Source: Halanaerobiaceae bacterium (GTDB lineage: Bacteria; Bacillota; Halanaerobiia; Halanaerobiales; DTU029). From it: a stretch of 15,607 bases of DNA. This document shows positions 1 to 7,969 of the stretch, in pieces. The stretch is taken from contig JAAYLO010000053.1 in NCBI GenBank assembly GCA_012521855.1, forward strand, positions 1 through 15,607, read 5' to 3'. Every line of letters starts with the position of its first letter. The stretch's first letter is position 1. The notes beneath the pieces are model-generated. The model was not told the DNA's origin and made no database searches. It saw only the letters and a list, made by a program, of their open reading frames with translations. A program made the position numbers and the translations under genes.

Positions 1-1309
1 CATCGAGACCATCGGAATAGATGACTGGCAGCTCATGGAATTTAACGGCACTTACAAACTGGTGAAGATTGTAAGGGTCAAGGGAGACAGCTATCTCGGG
101 ACCTGGCTTGGCCTGGAGAGCCTTCTGGAGCCTTTAAAGGGACTGGATCTTGGTGAAAAGGGCGGAGTCTATATTGTTACCGATAAGGGTTTTCCCCTCA
201 TCTCAACAGATGAGAGCAGAAGGAGCATGGAGATACTGAATCACAATGAGTTCATCCCTGGAACAGGAGCCTACAGGACCATCAAGGATATGGATAGTGA
301 AGAGAAATTCCTGGTGGTTGCTGATACCCTCGATAATCTGCCCATCTATTTTATTGCTATGCTGCCTGAGACAGCAATATTTAAAAACCTCCTGTCTTTC
401 AGGAAACTGATTTATTTTATACCGGTTGTAGGGCTTTTCTTCCTCCTGGTCTATCTGCTTTTGATCAGGCGTATTTTGTTTACACCCATGAAAAGGCTGA
501 TTACAGCCATGAAGCAGGTTTCCCGGGGGGACCTGGAGCTCAGGCTCCCGGAGGATTCCATACAGGATTTTAATTTCCTTTACAGTTCTTTTAATGATAT
601 GGTTGAGCGGGTAAAGAGGCTCAAGATGAATGTCTATGAGGAGAAGATAATGACACAGAAGGCAGAATTGAGGCATCTGCAGGCCCAGATAAGACCTCAT
701 TTTCTCTATAATTCCCTGAATCTCATCTACAATCTGGCAGTATTGAAGGATTTTGAATCCATCAAAGAGATGTCCCTATATCTCGCAGGTTATCTCAGGT
801 TCACACTGAGGAATGAGGACAGACTGGTAACCCTTGAAGAAGAACTCAATCATATCAGAAACTATCTGGAGATACATAAAATAAGGTTCATGGATAAGTT
901 TACTTATCAGATTAATGGAGCTCCAGAGTACAACGGGCTCATGATCCCTCCATTGACCATACAGCCCTTTGTTGAGAATTCCATCATTCATGGGTTCAAT
1001 AGGAAAATGGAACAGTTTAGAATAGAGATCTCGATAGAGAGGGAAAATGATATTTTGCTGATTACTATAAGTGATAATGGCAAAGGCTTTTCAGAGGAAA
1101 AGCTGAGGGAGTTCAGGGAGAAGGCCTTTGAAGATGCTGATGGGAAACATATCGGTATCTGGAATGTCTATAGAAGGCTCCGGCTGCAGTATGGAAAAAG
1201 AGCTGATCTCAAGTTTATGAATCAGGATCCGGGCGGTGCTCTTGTCATGATCCTGATACCCCTTGAAGCGGAGCTTTCCGGCCTGGAGAGGAGTGAAGAA
1301 GATGTATAG
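1..1309 (+). CDS. Sensor histidine kinase, YesM-like (LytS/YehU-type kinase core), 5' truncated by window
   Basis: Membrane sensor kinase that would phosphorylate the response regulator encoded next. The frame is open from base 2, so the true start lies upstream. Residues below are counted from the Met at base 35. Residues 1-120 look like the membrane-proximal half of an extracellular Cache-type sensor (GGVYIVTDKGFPLIS). One membrane helix follows at about 124-146, a HAMP segment at about 147-199 and a short coiled-coil-like linker (YEEKIMTQKAELRHLQ). The His kinase box is QAQIRPHFLYNSLN with the phosphoacceptor His at about 222. The N box is PPLTIQPFVENSIIHG (305-320), and the glycine-rich ATP lid includes SDNGKGF (346-352) and HIGIWN. 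These are hallmarks of the YesM family, whose members often sense carbohydrates and sit beside sugar ABC transporters, but no transporter is visible here. The stop overlaps the next start by 8 nt, suggesting translational coupling. The ligand cannot be told from this sequence. Confidence 0.93.
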   Translation, partial: IETIGIDDWQLMEFNGTYKLVKIVRVKGDSYLGTWLGLESLLEPLKGLDLGEKGGVYIVTDKGFPLISTDESRRSMEILNHNEFIPGTGAYRTIKDMDSEEKFLVVADTLDNLPIYFIAMLPETAIFKNLLSFRKLIYFIPVVGLFFLLVYLLLIRRILFTPMKRLITAMKQVSRGDLELRLPEDSIQDFNFLYSSFNDMVERVKRLKMNVYEEKIMTQKAELRHLQAQIRPHFLYNSLNLIYNLAVLKDFESIKEMSLYLAGYLRFTLRNEDRLVTLEEELNHIRNYLEIHKIRFMDKFTYQINGAPEYNGLMIPPLTIQPFVENSIIHGFNRKMEQFRIEISIERENDILLITISDNGKGFSEEKLREFREKAFEDADGKHIGIWNVYRRLRLQYGKRADLKFMNQDPGGALVMILIPLEAELSGLERSEEDV

Positions 1310-2918
1310 CCTTTTGATTGCAGATGATGAGATGATTGCCGTGATGGGTATAAAGGAAGGTATAGACTGGAGGGGCATGGGTATTGATAAAATATATGAA
1401 GCCTTTGATGCAGAAGAAGCCCTCCGGATCATAAGTAAAAACAGGGTTGATCTCCTTATCTGTGATATCGAGATGCCCGGTCTCAATGGACTGGAGCTGC
1501 TGGATAAAGTCAATGAGATATCAGCAGATACGGTTACCATCTTTTTGACAGGACATGCCAGGTTTGATTATGCACAACTGGCCCTGAAAAAGGGGTCTTT
1601 TGATTATCTTTTAAAACCCATTGATCATAAAAAAATTCAGGAAACGGTACAGAAGGCCCTGGAGAAGGTCAAAGAGATACAGGAACAGAGGGATTTTATC
1701 AGATCCTATGACAGGATCTCCAGCATGTGGAAGAGACAACAGCCCATTCTGGTAGAGAGGCTCTGGCAGGATATTTTCAGCAAAAGGATATTAAGTTATG
1801 AACATCTTGCTTCCTTGATGGAATTATATAATCTGCCCATAAAGGCTGATGATGAGGTAATACCGGTTCTTTTGAGTATAGAGTTGTGGCAGATACCATT
1901 AAGTAAAAAAGATGAGGAGATCCTGAAGTACGGGCTCCGGAATATGGCCCTGGAGATTCTGCAGAACAATACGGATGGTGCGGTATTTCAGAATCATGAC
2001 GGCAATCTGGTCATGATCATTTATCCAAATACCTACAACGGGGTATTTATACCCAATGACAGGATACATGATATCTGTAAGAAGATTATCAGTACCGCAG
2101 ACAGGAATCTGCACTGTACTTTGTCATGTTATATCGGGGAGCCTGTAACCATCGGTAAGCTTGAAGAAAGTTATAACAGCCTGCTGGAGCTGGAAAGAAA
2201 TAATGTCCAGGAAACAAATTCCGTTATATTCCAGTCCAGATTCAATGTGCCAGAGGCTGAGTATCCGCAGGCACCGGAATTTGGCAAGTGGCAGCTGTTG
2301 TTTGAACTGGGCAGGCGAGATGCCCTGCTGGAAGAGCTCGATAATTACTTCAGGGCAAATATTGATAAGGCTGTCAATCCAGAGGTTCTGGAGAGCCTTT
2401 ATTTTGGATTCATGCACATGGTTTATTCAGTGGTACACAGGAACAATCTGGCGGTTGAAGATATATATGATATATCCCTTCTCCATGATTTTTCAATAAC
2501 AAAATCATACCTGCCCCTGCAAAAACGGATAAAGGAGATAATTCTCCAGGGGATGGATTATTTTGAAAATAAGCTGGAAAATAATTCTGCAATAATTAAT
2601 AAAATACAGGAATTCATTTATGAGAATTATAAAGAAAAGATCAATAGAGATGAGATTGCTTCCTATGTCTACCTGAATCCGGCCTATCTCTCCAGGCTCT
2701 TTAAAAAGGAGACAGGGAAGACCCTGACAGAATATATAACAGAATTGAGAATAGAAGAAGCGAAAAGGCTCTTAAGCAGTACAGATTATACTATTACTGC
2801 CATAGCGGAGGAGATCGGTTATTATAATTATTCTTATTTCTCCAGAATATTTAAAGATATTATCGGTTTAACTCCAGGTGAATACCGGAAGAAATTCCAG
2901 GGAATTGAGCAGGCCTGA
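1302..2918 (+). CDS. Response regulator, YesN-type: receiver domain + AraC-family DNA-binding domain
   Basis: Cytoplasmic transcription regulator of 538 aa, partner of the preceding kinase. I chose the ATG at 1302 because AGAGGAG (1287-1293) sits 8 nt upstream. A TTG at 1263 in the same frame would add 13 residues not typical of a receiver start. The receiver domain (1-120) has the acidic pair D8/D9, phosphoacceptor D55 in CDIEMPG, T83 in FLTGH and K105 in LLKPID. The middle region (about 125-430) carries no motif I can name, as is usual for YesN proteins. The C-terminus (432-531) is a double helix-turn-helix of the AraC/XylS type: IASYVYLNPAYLSRLFK, then ITAIAEEIGYYNYSYFSRIF and LTPGEYRK. 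Phosphorylation at D55 would be expected to change DNA binding at target promoters, probably transport or catabolic genes upstream of the window. Targets are inference. A strong terminator follows the stop. Confidence 0.95.
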   Translation: MYSLLIADDEMIAVMGIKEGIDWRGMGIDKIYEAFDAEEALRIISKNRVDLLICDIEMPGLNGLELLDKVNEISADTVTIFLTGHARFDYAQLALKKGSFDYLLKPIDHKKIQETVQKALEKVKEIQEQRDFIRSYDRISSMWKRQQPILVERLWQDIFSKRILSYEHLASLMELYNLPIKADDEVIPVLLSIELWQIPLSKKDEEILKYGLRNMALEILQNNTDGAVFQNHDGNLVMIIYPNTYNGVFIPNDRIHDICKKIISTADRNLHCTLSCYIGEPVTIGKLEESYNSLLELERNNVQETNSVIFQSRFNVPEAEYPQAPEFGKWQLLFELGRRDALLEELDNYFRANIDKAVNPEVLESLYFGFMHMVYSVVHRNNLAVEDIYDISLLHDFSITKSYLPLQKRIKEIILQGMDYFENKLENNSAIINKIQEFIYENYKEKINRDEIASYVYLNPAYLSRLFKKETGKTLTEYITELRIEEAKRLLSSTDYTITAIAEEIGYYNYSYFSRIFKDIIGLTPGEYRKKFQGIEQA

Positions 2919-2946
2919 ATCCAGGCCGGATGCAATAAGGGGTCTG

Positions 2947-2977
2947 AAAAAAGAGCAGTTCGAAACTGCTCTTTTTT
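2947..2977 (+). terminator. Rho-independent terminator of the two-component operon
   Basis: A perfect inverted repeat: GAGCAGTT (2953-2960) pairs with AACTGCTC (2964-2971) across a 3-nt CGA loop. It is flanked by six A on the left and six T on the right, extending the stem to 14 bp and supplying the U-tract. It lies 28 nt after the response regulator stop. The A-tract on the left means it may also work on the opposite strand. Confidence 0.92.
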
Positions 2978-3009
2978 GGGGCTTTTTTGGGCAATCCGCT
3001 ATTATATTA

Positions 3010-3111
3010 TGACAAAATCCCTGGATATGTGACAAATTATTTTTTGCATAAATAAAAAGGAAAAACTGGAGATAAACAGAAATATATATATTGACAAAAT
3101 AATGACAAAAT
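3010..3111 (+). repeat. Four copies of a TGACAAAWT box upstream of the HAD/ABC operon
   Basis: TGACAAAAT occurs at 3010-3018, 3092-3100 and 3103-3111, with the near copy TGACAAATT at 3030-3038. The last pair has an 11-bp start-to-start spacing, about one helical turn. A fifth variant, TGACAAAAA, is at 6322-6330 before thrC. The copy at 3092 overlaps a candidate -35 TTGACA, so part of the signal may be promoter sequence. An operator role is inference; the copies themselves are directly visible. Confidence 0.4.
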
Positions 3112-3118
3112 CTAAAGT
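3091..3118 (+). promoter_or_regulatory. Candidate sigma-A promoter for the HAD-ABC operon
   Basis: A perfect -35 TTGACA (3091-3096) lies 16 bp upstream of TAAAGT (3113-3118), a 4/6 match to the -10 consensus. It would place transcription start roughly 17-20 nt before the HAD start codon, which is a short leader. The weak -10 limits confidence. Confidence 0.35.
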
Positions 3119-3142
3119 CATTGAAGTTATAAGGGGGATGAG

Positions 3143-3805
3143 ATGAGATTAGCCATTTTTGATTTTAATGGTACTATTTTTCCGCGGGAGACCCTTCCCT
3201 TTTTACTGGGCCAGTGGTATGGACAGGGTCGTTCCAGAACAAAGCTTGTAAGGGTTTTTTTGTTTTTACTTCCTCTTTATTTACGCTATATTATTTCTGC
3301 TGACAGTGATTACAGGGAAGAAATGAAAGCAGGAATGGTCTATAGATTCAGTACAATATTTGACGGGATGGATTATCATGAGATCCTTGAATATTTTCAA
3401 AATGCTGCTGAAGAGGCCGGGAAATATTATAATCAAAAGATAGTGGAAGAAATAAAAAAGACAGGAGCAGAAGGTTACCACACGGTTTTACTATCAGGGG
3501 CCTTTAAATTGCTGGTTGAAAATGTAGGTAATGACTTAAACTTTGATACAGTTATAGGGAGTGAGTTTTCCTTCGATAAGGGGGTAATAAACAGGGCTCT
3601 CAAGCTTGTCAGCGGTGTGAGCAAGATGAGCAGCCTGCTGGAAGTATTTCCTCCTGATCAGATAGACTGGAAAGACAGCTGTGCTTATGCTGACAGTATC
3701 GGTGATCTGGAGATACTGGAATATGTAGGACATCCTGTGGCAGTCAGCCCTGACAGGGAGTTGAGGAATATTGCCCGGGAAAGAGGCTGGCCGATAATCG
3801 AATAA
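3143..3805 (+). CDS. HAD superfamily subfamily IB phosphatase-like protein with DxN motif
   Basis: A 220-aa soluble protein of the HAD-IB (SerB-like) group. Motif I is at the N-terminus, FDFNGTIF, with nucleophile D7 and T11; position 9, normally the acid/base Asp of DxDxT, is Asn. A helical cap follows (about 15-95, including the hydrophobic KLVRVFLFLLPLYLRYI). Motif II is LLSGAF (S118), a candidate motif III Lys is K161, and motif IV is ADSIGDLEIL (D184, D188). The ending HPVAVSPDRELRNIARERGW is typical of HAD-IB enzymes. The start ATG has AAGGGGGATGAG just upstream. The family hydrolyses phosphomonoesters such as phosphoserine, but the substrate here cannot be told. The Asn at position 9 could slow hydrolysis or change the chemistry. 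The gene leads an operon with an ABC transporter 24 nt downstream, so a role tied to the exported substrate is possible. Confidence 0.85.
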   Translation: MRLAIFDFNGTIFPRETLPFLLGQWYGQGRSRTKLVRVFLFLLPLYLRYIISADSDYREEMKAGMVYRFSTIFDGMDYHEILEYFQNAAEEAGKYYNQKIVEEIKKTGAEGYHTVLLSGAFKLLVENVGNDLNFDTVIGSEFSFDKGVINRALKLVSGVSKMSSLLEVFPPDQIDWKDSCAYADSIGDLEILEYVGHPVAVSPDRELRNIARERGWPIIE

Positions 3806-3813
3806 ATGGGGAT

Positions 3814-3820
3814 AAGGAGG
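3814..3820 (+). promoter_or_regulatory. Ribosome binding site that sets a TTG start for the ABC ATPase
   Basis: AAGGAGG lies 9 nt before TTG at 3830. The in-frame ATG at 3806 follows the previous stop directly and has no Shine-Dalgarno sequence of its own, so the TTG is preferred. Confidence 0.7.
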
Positions 3821-3829
3821 CAGAGTGTT

Positions 3830-4609
3830 TTGAGTGGGAAAATAATTACCATAAGGGATTTACGGAAAAGTTTCGGATCAACGGAAGTCCTTAAGCGGAT
3901 TGATTTTTCTGTTGAAGCAGGAGAAATAATCGGTTATATCGGCCCCAATGGTGCCGGTAAAAGTACTACTGTCAAGATAATGCTGGGTATAATCGGTAAT
4001 TATGAGGGTGAAGTGAGTATCTTTGGTGAAGATATAGCAAATGGCGGTTTTGAATACAAGAGAAGGATAGGTTATGTCCCTGAAACAGGGGAACTCTATG
4101 AAAGCCTCACTGCCTCAGAGTATTTGACATTCATGGGGCAGATTTACGGGCTGGATATAGACGAGGCTGACCAGAAAGCCGGGAGATTGATGGACCTTTT
4201 CGGCATTTATGACAGTTACCATAGCAGGATTTCAACATATTCAAAGGGTATGAAACAGAAAGTAATGATCATAGCCAGTATTTTGCATAACCCGGATATA
4301 TTGTTTCTGGATGAGCCCCTGAACGGCCTTGATGCCAATAGTGTAATTATCGTAAAAGAGCTCCTCAATCAGTTTGCACAGAGCGGAAAGACAATTTTTT
4401 ATTGTTCACACATCATGGAAGTGGTTGAGAAGATAAGCGACAGGATCCTCCTGATTGACAGGGGCAGGATAGTGGCAGATGGAAGTTTTGAAGAGCTTAA
4501 GGCCAAAAGCCTTCAGGGTTCCCTGGAGGATATATTAAACAAATTAACAGGTTTCACCGGGCACAGGGAAATAGCAGGTGAGATCATCTCAGTAATAGAG
4601 GAGGAGTGA
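3830..4609 (+). CDS. ABC transporter ATP-binding protein (ABC-2 exporter type)
   Basis: ATPase subunit, 259 aa from the preferred TTG start (267 aa if the ATG at 3806 is used). It has Walker A GPNGAGKST (38-46), a Q-loop region GYVPETGEL in which the usual Gln is Glu (common in this subgroup), a variant signature YSKGMKQK (137-144), Walker B ILFLDEP (157-163), a D-loop with NGLD, and the H-loop His at 194 in YCSHIMEVVE. The order and the degenerate YSKGMKQ signature match ATPases of ABC-2 type exporters such as drug, lipid or antibiotic efflux systems. It would pair on the cytoplasmic face with the permease that starts 3 nt after its stop. No periplasmic binding protein is present, which fits export rather than uptake. 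The substrate is unknown. Confidence 0.93.
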   Translation: MSGKIITIRDLRKSFGSTEVLKRIDFSVEAGEIIGYIGPNGAGKSTTVKIMLGIIGNYEGEVSIFGEDIANGGFEYKRRIGYVPETGELYESLTASEYLTFMGQIYGLDIDEADQKAGRLMDLFGIYDSYHSRISTYSKGMKQKVMIIASILHNPDILFLDEPLNGLDANSVIIVKELLNQFAQSGKTIFYCSHIMEVVEKISDRILLIDRGRIVADGSFEELKAKSLQGSLEDILNKLTGFTGHREIAGEIISVIEEE

Positions 4610-4612
4610 TCT

Positions 4613-6283
4613 GTGAAGGATTATCTCTCACTGAAAATACTGGACAGACTGAGATTTGTCTTTGAAAAACAGGGCATTGCCTATCAGCTGATGAGGAAAA
4701 TACTGCAGATGAAACTCCTGATGGACAGGAGACGGAGTTCAAATATAATGAATGTACAAAATGGAAAAAAAGATGAGAATTATAATTATAGAGTAAGCTA
4801 TATCTTTTATGTCCTTTACGGCCTTCTTTTCCTGATATTATTCTTTTTACCGGCTTCTATTTTTACCAGGATGACCCTTGTCATTTCAGTCTTTATTTTT
4901 ATGGTCACCTCTATTATGATTTCAGATTTTTCTTCAGTATTACTGGATACAAAAGATATAAATATATTGGTGACAAGGCCTGTCGGTCCGGAAACAGCGG
5001 GGATGAGCAGGATTATACATATTTTCATATATCTTTTCACCATGACTGCAGCCTTTATTACTCCGACATTTATTGCGGGAATAATTAAGGAGGGTATATT
5101 TTTTGCAGGGATATTAATTCTGGATCTTTTTTTCATATTGGCAGCAGTCATAATTCTCACATCACTGCTCTATGGTTTTGTCCTGCATATCTTCAGTGGT
5201 GAAAGATTAAAGGATATTATTAATTATATTCAGATAGTGGTGGCAGCTTTTCTTCCTATCAGCTATCAGTTTACAGGTGAGATGTTTGAGCTCCTGGGTG
5301 AAGAGATTGTATTTACTCCTTCACTGTGGTCCTATTTACTTCCTCCTGCCTGGTTTGCAGCACCATTCCAGCTGATACTGGAATCAGATTTATCCATACA
5401 TTATATTCTTTTGTCACTGCTGGCCCTTCTGGTACCTGCAGCAGGCCTGGTCCTCTACAACAAAAAAATCATACCATATTTCGAAAGGAATCTTGTAAAA
5501 CTCAATACAGGTTCCAGGAAGAGGAAGGGTATCTCCTCTTTGCGGGAAAGCCTGAGAAGGAGAATAATATCCCTTGCCAGCTGTAAGAAGAGTGAGCGGG
5601 CTTTTCTGTCTCTTTACTGGAGTATTCTGTCACAGAGCAGGAAGGTAAAATTGTCTGTTTACCCCAATTTAGTATTTTCTCTGATTTTTCCCCTCATTTT
5701 TATTAAAGATAAGATTGATTTTTCCTCATTATCTGAATCCTTACAGGCATTATCTGCCGGTAATTATTATCTATATCTTTATTTATCTGTACTGTTGCTG
5801 CCAAATGTCATTACGATAATCAGTTATTCTGAAGAATATAAAGGGGCCTGGATATATAAGGCACTGCCTGTAGATGATTATAGTATTTTCAATAAAGCCA
5901 GGGCAAAGGCAGTTGTCCTGAAGTATTGTCTCCCTGTTTTTCTTCTTATCGGAATATTATATACCAGCTTGTTTGGTATCCGTATTCTGGATGATCTTCT
6001 GCTGATGTTCCTGGTCCTGCTTCTTTTAACAGTAATAAGGACCATTAATCACCGGAAGGAACTGCCATTTTCATTGGAAATAACTACAGTAGAGAAGAAA
6101 TCATTGAAGGACAATCTGCATATATTCATTACACCTTTGCTCTGCGGAGTATTTGTTGTCATGCATATCTTATTGAATTACCGGGAATTGCCGCTCTGGC
6201 CGTTTGCAGTACTTATTTTTGCGGGGATAATCCTTCTCTGGCACAGTATGCTTAATGAGAAAAATGTTGAATTCTATAAATAG
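4613..6283 (+). CDS. ABC transporter permease, large polytopic membrane protein
   Basis: 556-aa integral membrane partner of the preceding ATPase, with a GTG start and GAGGAG about 10 nt before it. After a charged N-terminal tail (1-58), hydrophobic helices lie near 61-85, 88-105, 133-157, 160-193, 201-220, 262-282, 351-364, 385-404, 437-456, 458-475, 503-521 and 528-544, about twelve in all. A basic cytoplasmic loop (about 290-330, with SRKRKG and RESLRRRI) splits them into two sets of about six, as if two permease halves were joined in one chain. I see no strong family motif. The assignment rests on topology and on the tight coupling to the ATPase. No clear terminator follows. Confidence 0.82.
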   Translation: MKDYLSLKILDRLRFVFEKQGIAYQLMRKILQMKLLMDRRRSSNIMNVQNGKKDENYNYRVSYIFYVLYGLLFLILFFLPASIFTRMTLVISVFIFMVTSIMISDFSSVLLDTKDINILVTRPVGPETAGMSRIIHIFIYLFTMTAAFITPTFIAGIIKEGIFFAGILILDLFFILAAVIILTSLLYGFVLHIFSGERLKDIINYIQIVVAAFLPISYQFTGEMFELLGEEIVFTPSLWSYLLPPAWFAAPFQLILESDLSIHYILLSLLALLVPAAGLVLYNKKIIPYFERNLVKLNTGSRKRKGISSLRESLRRRIISLASCKKSERAFLSLYWSILSQSRKVKLSVYPNLVFSLIFPLIFIKDKIDFSSLSESLQALSAGNYYLYLYLSVLLLPNVITIISYSEEYKGAWIYKALPVDDYSIFNKARAKAVVLKYCLPVFLLIGILYTSLFGIRILDDLLLMFLVLLLLTVIRTINHRKELPFSLEITTVEKKSLKDNLHIFITPLLCGVFVVMHILLNYRELPLWPFAVLIFAGIILLWHSMLNEKNVEFYK

Positions 6284-6294
6284 TATAGATAATT

Positions 6295-6322
6295 TTGCGA
6301 AGATATTATATAATATTATAAT
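6295..6322 (+). promoter_or_regulatory. Candidate sigma-A promoter for thrC
   Basis: TTGCGA (6295-6300), 16 bp, then a perfect TATAAT (6317-6322). A second TATAAT at 6309-6314 lacks a good -35. The -10 runs into a TGACAAAAA box (6322-6330) like those before the HAD gene. The leader would be about 60 nt, with no room for a T-box riboswitch. Confidence 0.4.
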
Positions 6323-6387
6323 GACAAAAAGACAGGACCCGGAATTTCCGGCTTTTGATTAGCATGGAGGGGAGATGAAGATCAGCT

Positions 6388-7884
6388 ATGAAATATATCA
6401 GTACCAGGGGAAACCATGAAAAAACAGATGCTGCTGAAGTAATCAGAACAGGAATGGTACCAGTCGGCGGCTTATTTGTCCCTGAAGCATATCCTGAATT
6501 CAGTGAGCGGGAGATAAAGGCTATGGCTGCGAAGACCTATCAGGAAATTGCAGTACTTGTAATGGAGAAATTTCTGACTGATTACAGCAGGGATGAACTG
6601 GAAAGGGCAACAGCCCTTGCCTATAGTGAAGAGAATTTTCCTGCAGATGAGCCTGTGCCTTTAGCAAAACTGGGTGATCATACTTTTTTACTGGAATTGT
6701 GGCACGGCCCTACAGCTGCTTTCAAGGATATGGCCCTGCAATTGATGCCTCACTTACTGACAGGGGCTATAAAGAAAATTGATCTGGACAGGGAAATTGT
6801 GATCCTTGTAGCTACCTCAGGGGATACGGGTAAGGCTGCCCTGGAGGGTTTTAAGGACATTCCCGGAATAAAAATAATCGTTTTTTATCCTGCCCAGGGT
6901 GTCAGCAATATACAGGAAAGACAGATGATAACCACTGGTGGTGCCAATACCTATGTAGTAGCTGTAAATGGGAATTTTGATGACTGCCAGACTGCTGTCA
7001 AATCAGTTTTTGCTGACCGGGATTTTAATATGCTTTTGAATCAGAAATCTTATCAGTTTTCTTCAGCCAATTCCATTAACTGGGGAAGGCTTCTCCCCCA
7101 GATAATCTACTATTTCGCAGCATATACCAATCTTTTGAGAAATGAGGAAATAGAGTATGGAGAAAAGGTCAATATAGTGGTACCGACCGGCAATTTCGGG
7201 AATATCCTGGCAGCCTATTATGCTTACAAAATGGGCCTTCCTGTTAATAAATTTATCTGTGCCTCCAATGAGAATAAGGTGCTGGCAGATTTCTTCAATA
7301 CCGGTATCTATGATATAAAACGTGAATTTAAAAGGACCATCAGCCCCTCAATGGATATCCTGATCTCATCCAATTTTGAGCGCCTGCTCTTTGATATGAG
7401 CGGTTGTGATGGGAGAAAGATTAAAAAGTGGTATGAGGAGGATCTGAAGGAAAAGGGCTCTTTTGAGCTGGATAGTGAGACCTATAAAAGGATAAAAGAA
7501 TTATTTACAGGGGATTATGCCCTGGAAGATGAGCTGTATCAGGAGATAAGCGATATCTATGCTGATTATAATTATCTGCTGGATCCCCATACTGCGGTGG
7601 GTGTTAATGTCTATAGAAAGTATTATGAAAAAACAGCTGATAATACCAGGACCATAATTGCTTCTACAGCAAGCCCCTATAAATTCCCGGAAGCAGTACT
7701 GAAGGCAATAGACAAAAATGCTGACAAATACGATGAATATGAAATGATCAGGAGAATAAACCAGATTACCGGTCTTGAAATACACAGGGCCTTAAAGGAT
7801 CTGGAGAAAAAGGAAATAAGGCATATGAACCGGTGTGAAGCAGGGCAGATCAGGGAGGAAATAATGGCTCTGCTGAAAATATAA
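6388..7884 (+). CDS. thrC: Threonine synthase
   Basis: PLP enzyme of 498 aa that converts O-phosphohomoserine to threonine and phosphate, the last step of threonine synthesis, in the cytosol. The N-terminus MKYISTRGN and the following GGLFVPE are characteristic. The PLP lysine is K113 in LWHGPTAAFKDMALQ. The phosphate/PLP-binding stretches VATSGDTGKAALEGF and VPTGNFGN are present, as is a late SSNFERLLFDMSG segment. The length suits the long bacterial/fungal form (about 430-510 aa). The ATG at 6388 gives the family's expected N-terminus, yet the best Shine-Dalgarno sequence (GGAGGGGAG, 6366-6374) is 13 nt away and lies right before an out-of-frame ATG at 6375. The gene stands alone, with no hom or thrB beside it. 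Confidence 0.96.
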   Translation: MKYISTRGNHEKTDAAEVIRTGMVPVGGLFVPEAYPEFSEREIKAMAAKTYQEIAVLVMEKFLTDYSRDELERATALAYSEENFPADEPVPLAKLGDHTFLLELWHGPTAAFKDMALQLMPHLLTGAIKKIDLDREIVILVATSGDTGKAALEGFKDIPGIKIIVFYPAQGVSNIQERQMITTGGANTYVVAVNGNFDDCQTAVKSVFADRDFNMLLNQKSYQFSSANSINWGRLLPQIIYYFAAYTNLLRNEEIEYGEKVNIVVPTGNFGNILAAYYAYKMGLPVNKFICASNENKVLADFFNTGIYDIKREFKRTISPSMDILISSNFERLLFDMSGCDGRKIKKWYEEDLKEKGSFELDSETYKRIKELFTGDYALEDELYQEISDIYADYNYLLDPHTAVGVNVYRKYYEKTADNTRTIIASTASPYKFPEAVLKAIDKNADKYDEYEMIRRINQITGLEIHRALKDLEKKEIRHMNRCEAGQIREEIMALLKI

Positions 7885-7894
7885 AAGGATTTTT

Positions 7895-7923
7895 TTTACG
7901 ATTGCAGAATATTAGAATATAAA
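7895..7923 (+). promoter_or_regulatory. Possible sigma-A promoter for the lpxA operon
   Basis: TTTACG (7895-7900), 17 bp, TATAAA (7918-7923). The -35 is a 4/6 match and the -10 a 5/6 match. It lies 46 nt before the lpxA start, after a run of eight T from 7890. The evidence is only moderate, and read-through from thrC is also possible. Confidence 0.3.
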
Positions 7924-7969
7924 GATCTTTGTCGAGTGTTGTAAAATTGTAAAAAGCGGAGGCGTATAA

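Noticed and set aside
6339..6356. Terminator or attenuator hairpin CCGGAATTTCCGG followed by CTTTT before thrC
   Set aside because: Only about 4 bp can pair with a realistic loop, and the T-run is short, so it is too weak to call.
7885..7900. T-run after thrC as a terminator
   Set aside because: Eight T are present, but no stable GC-containing stem precedes them.
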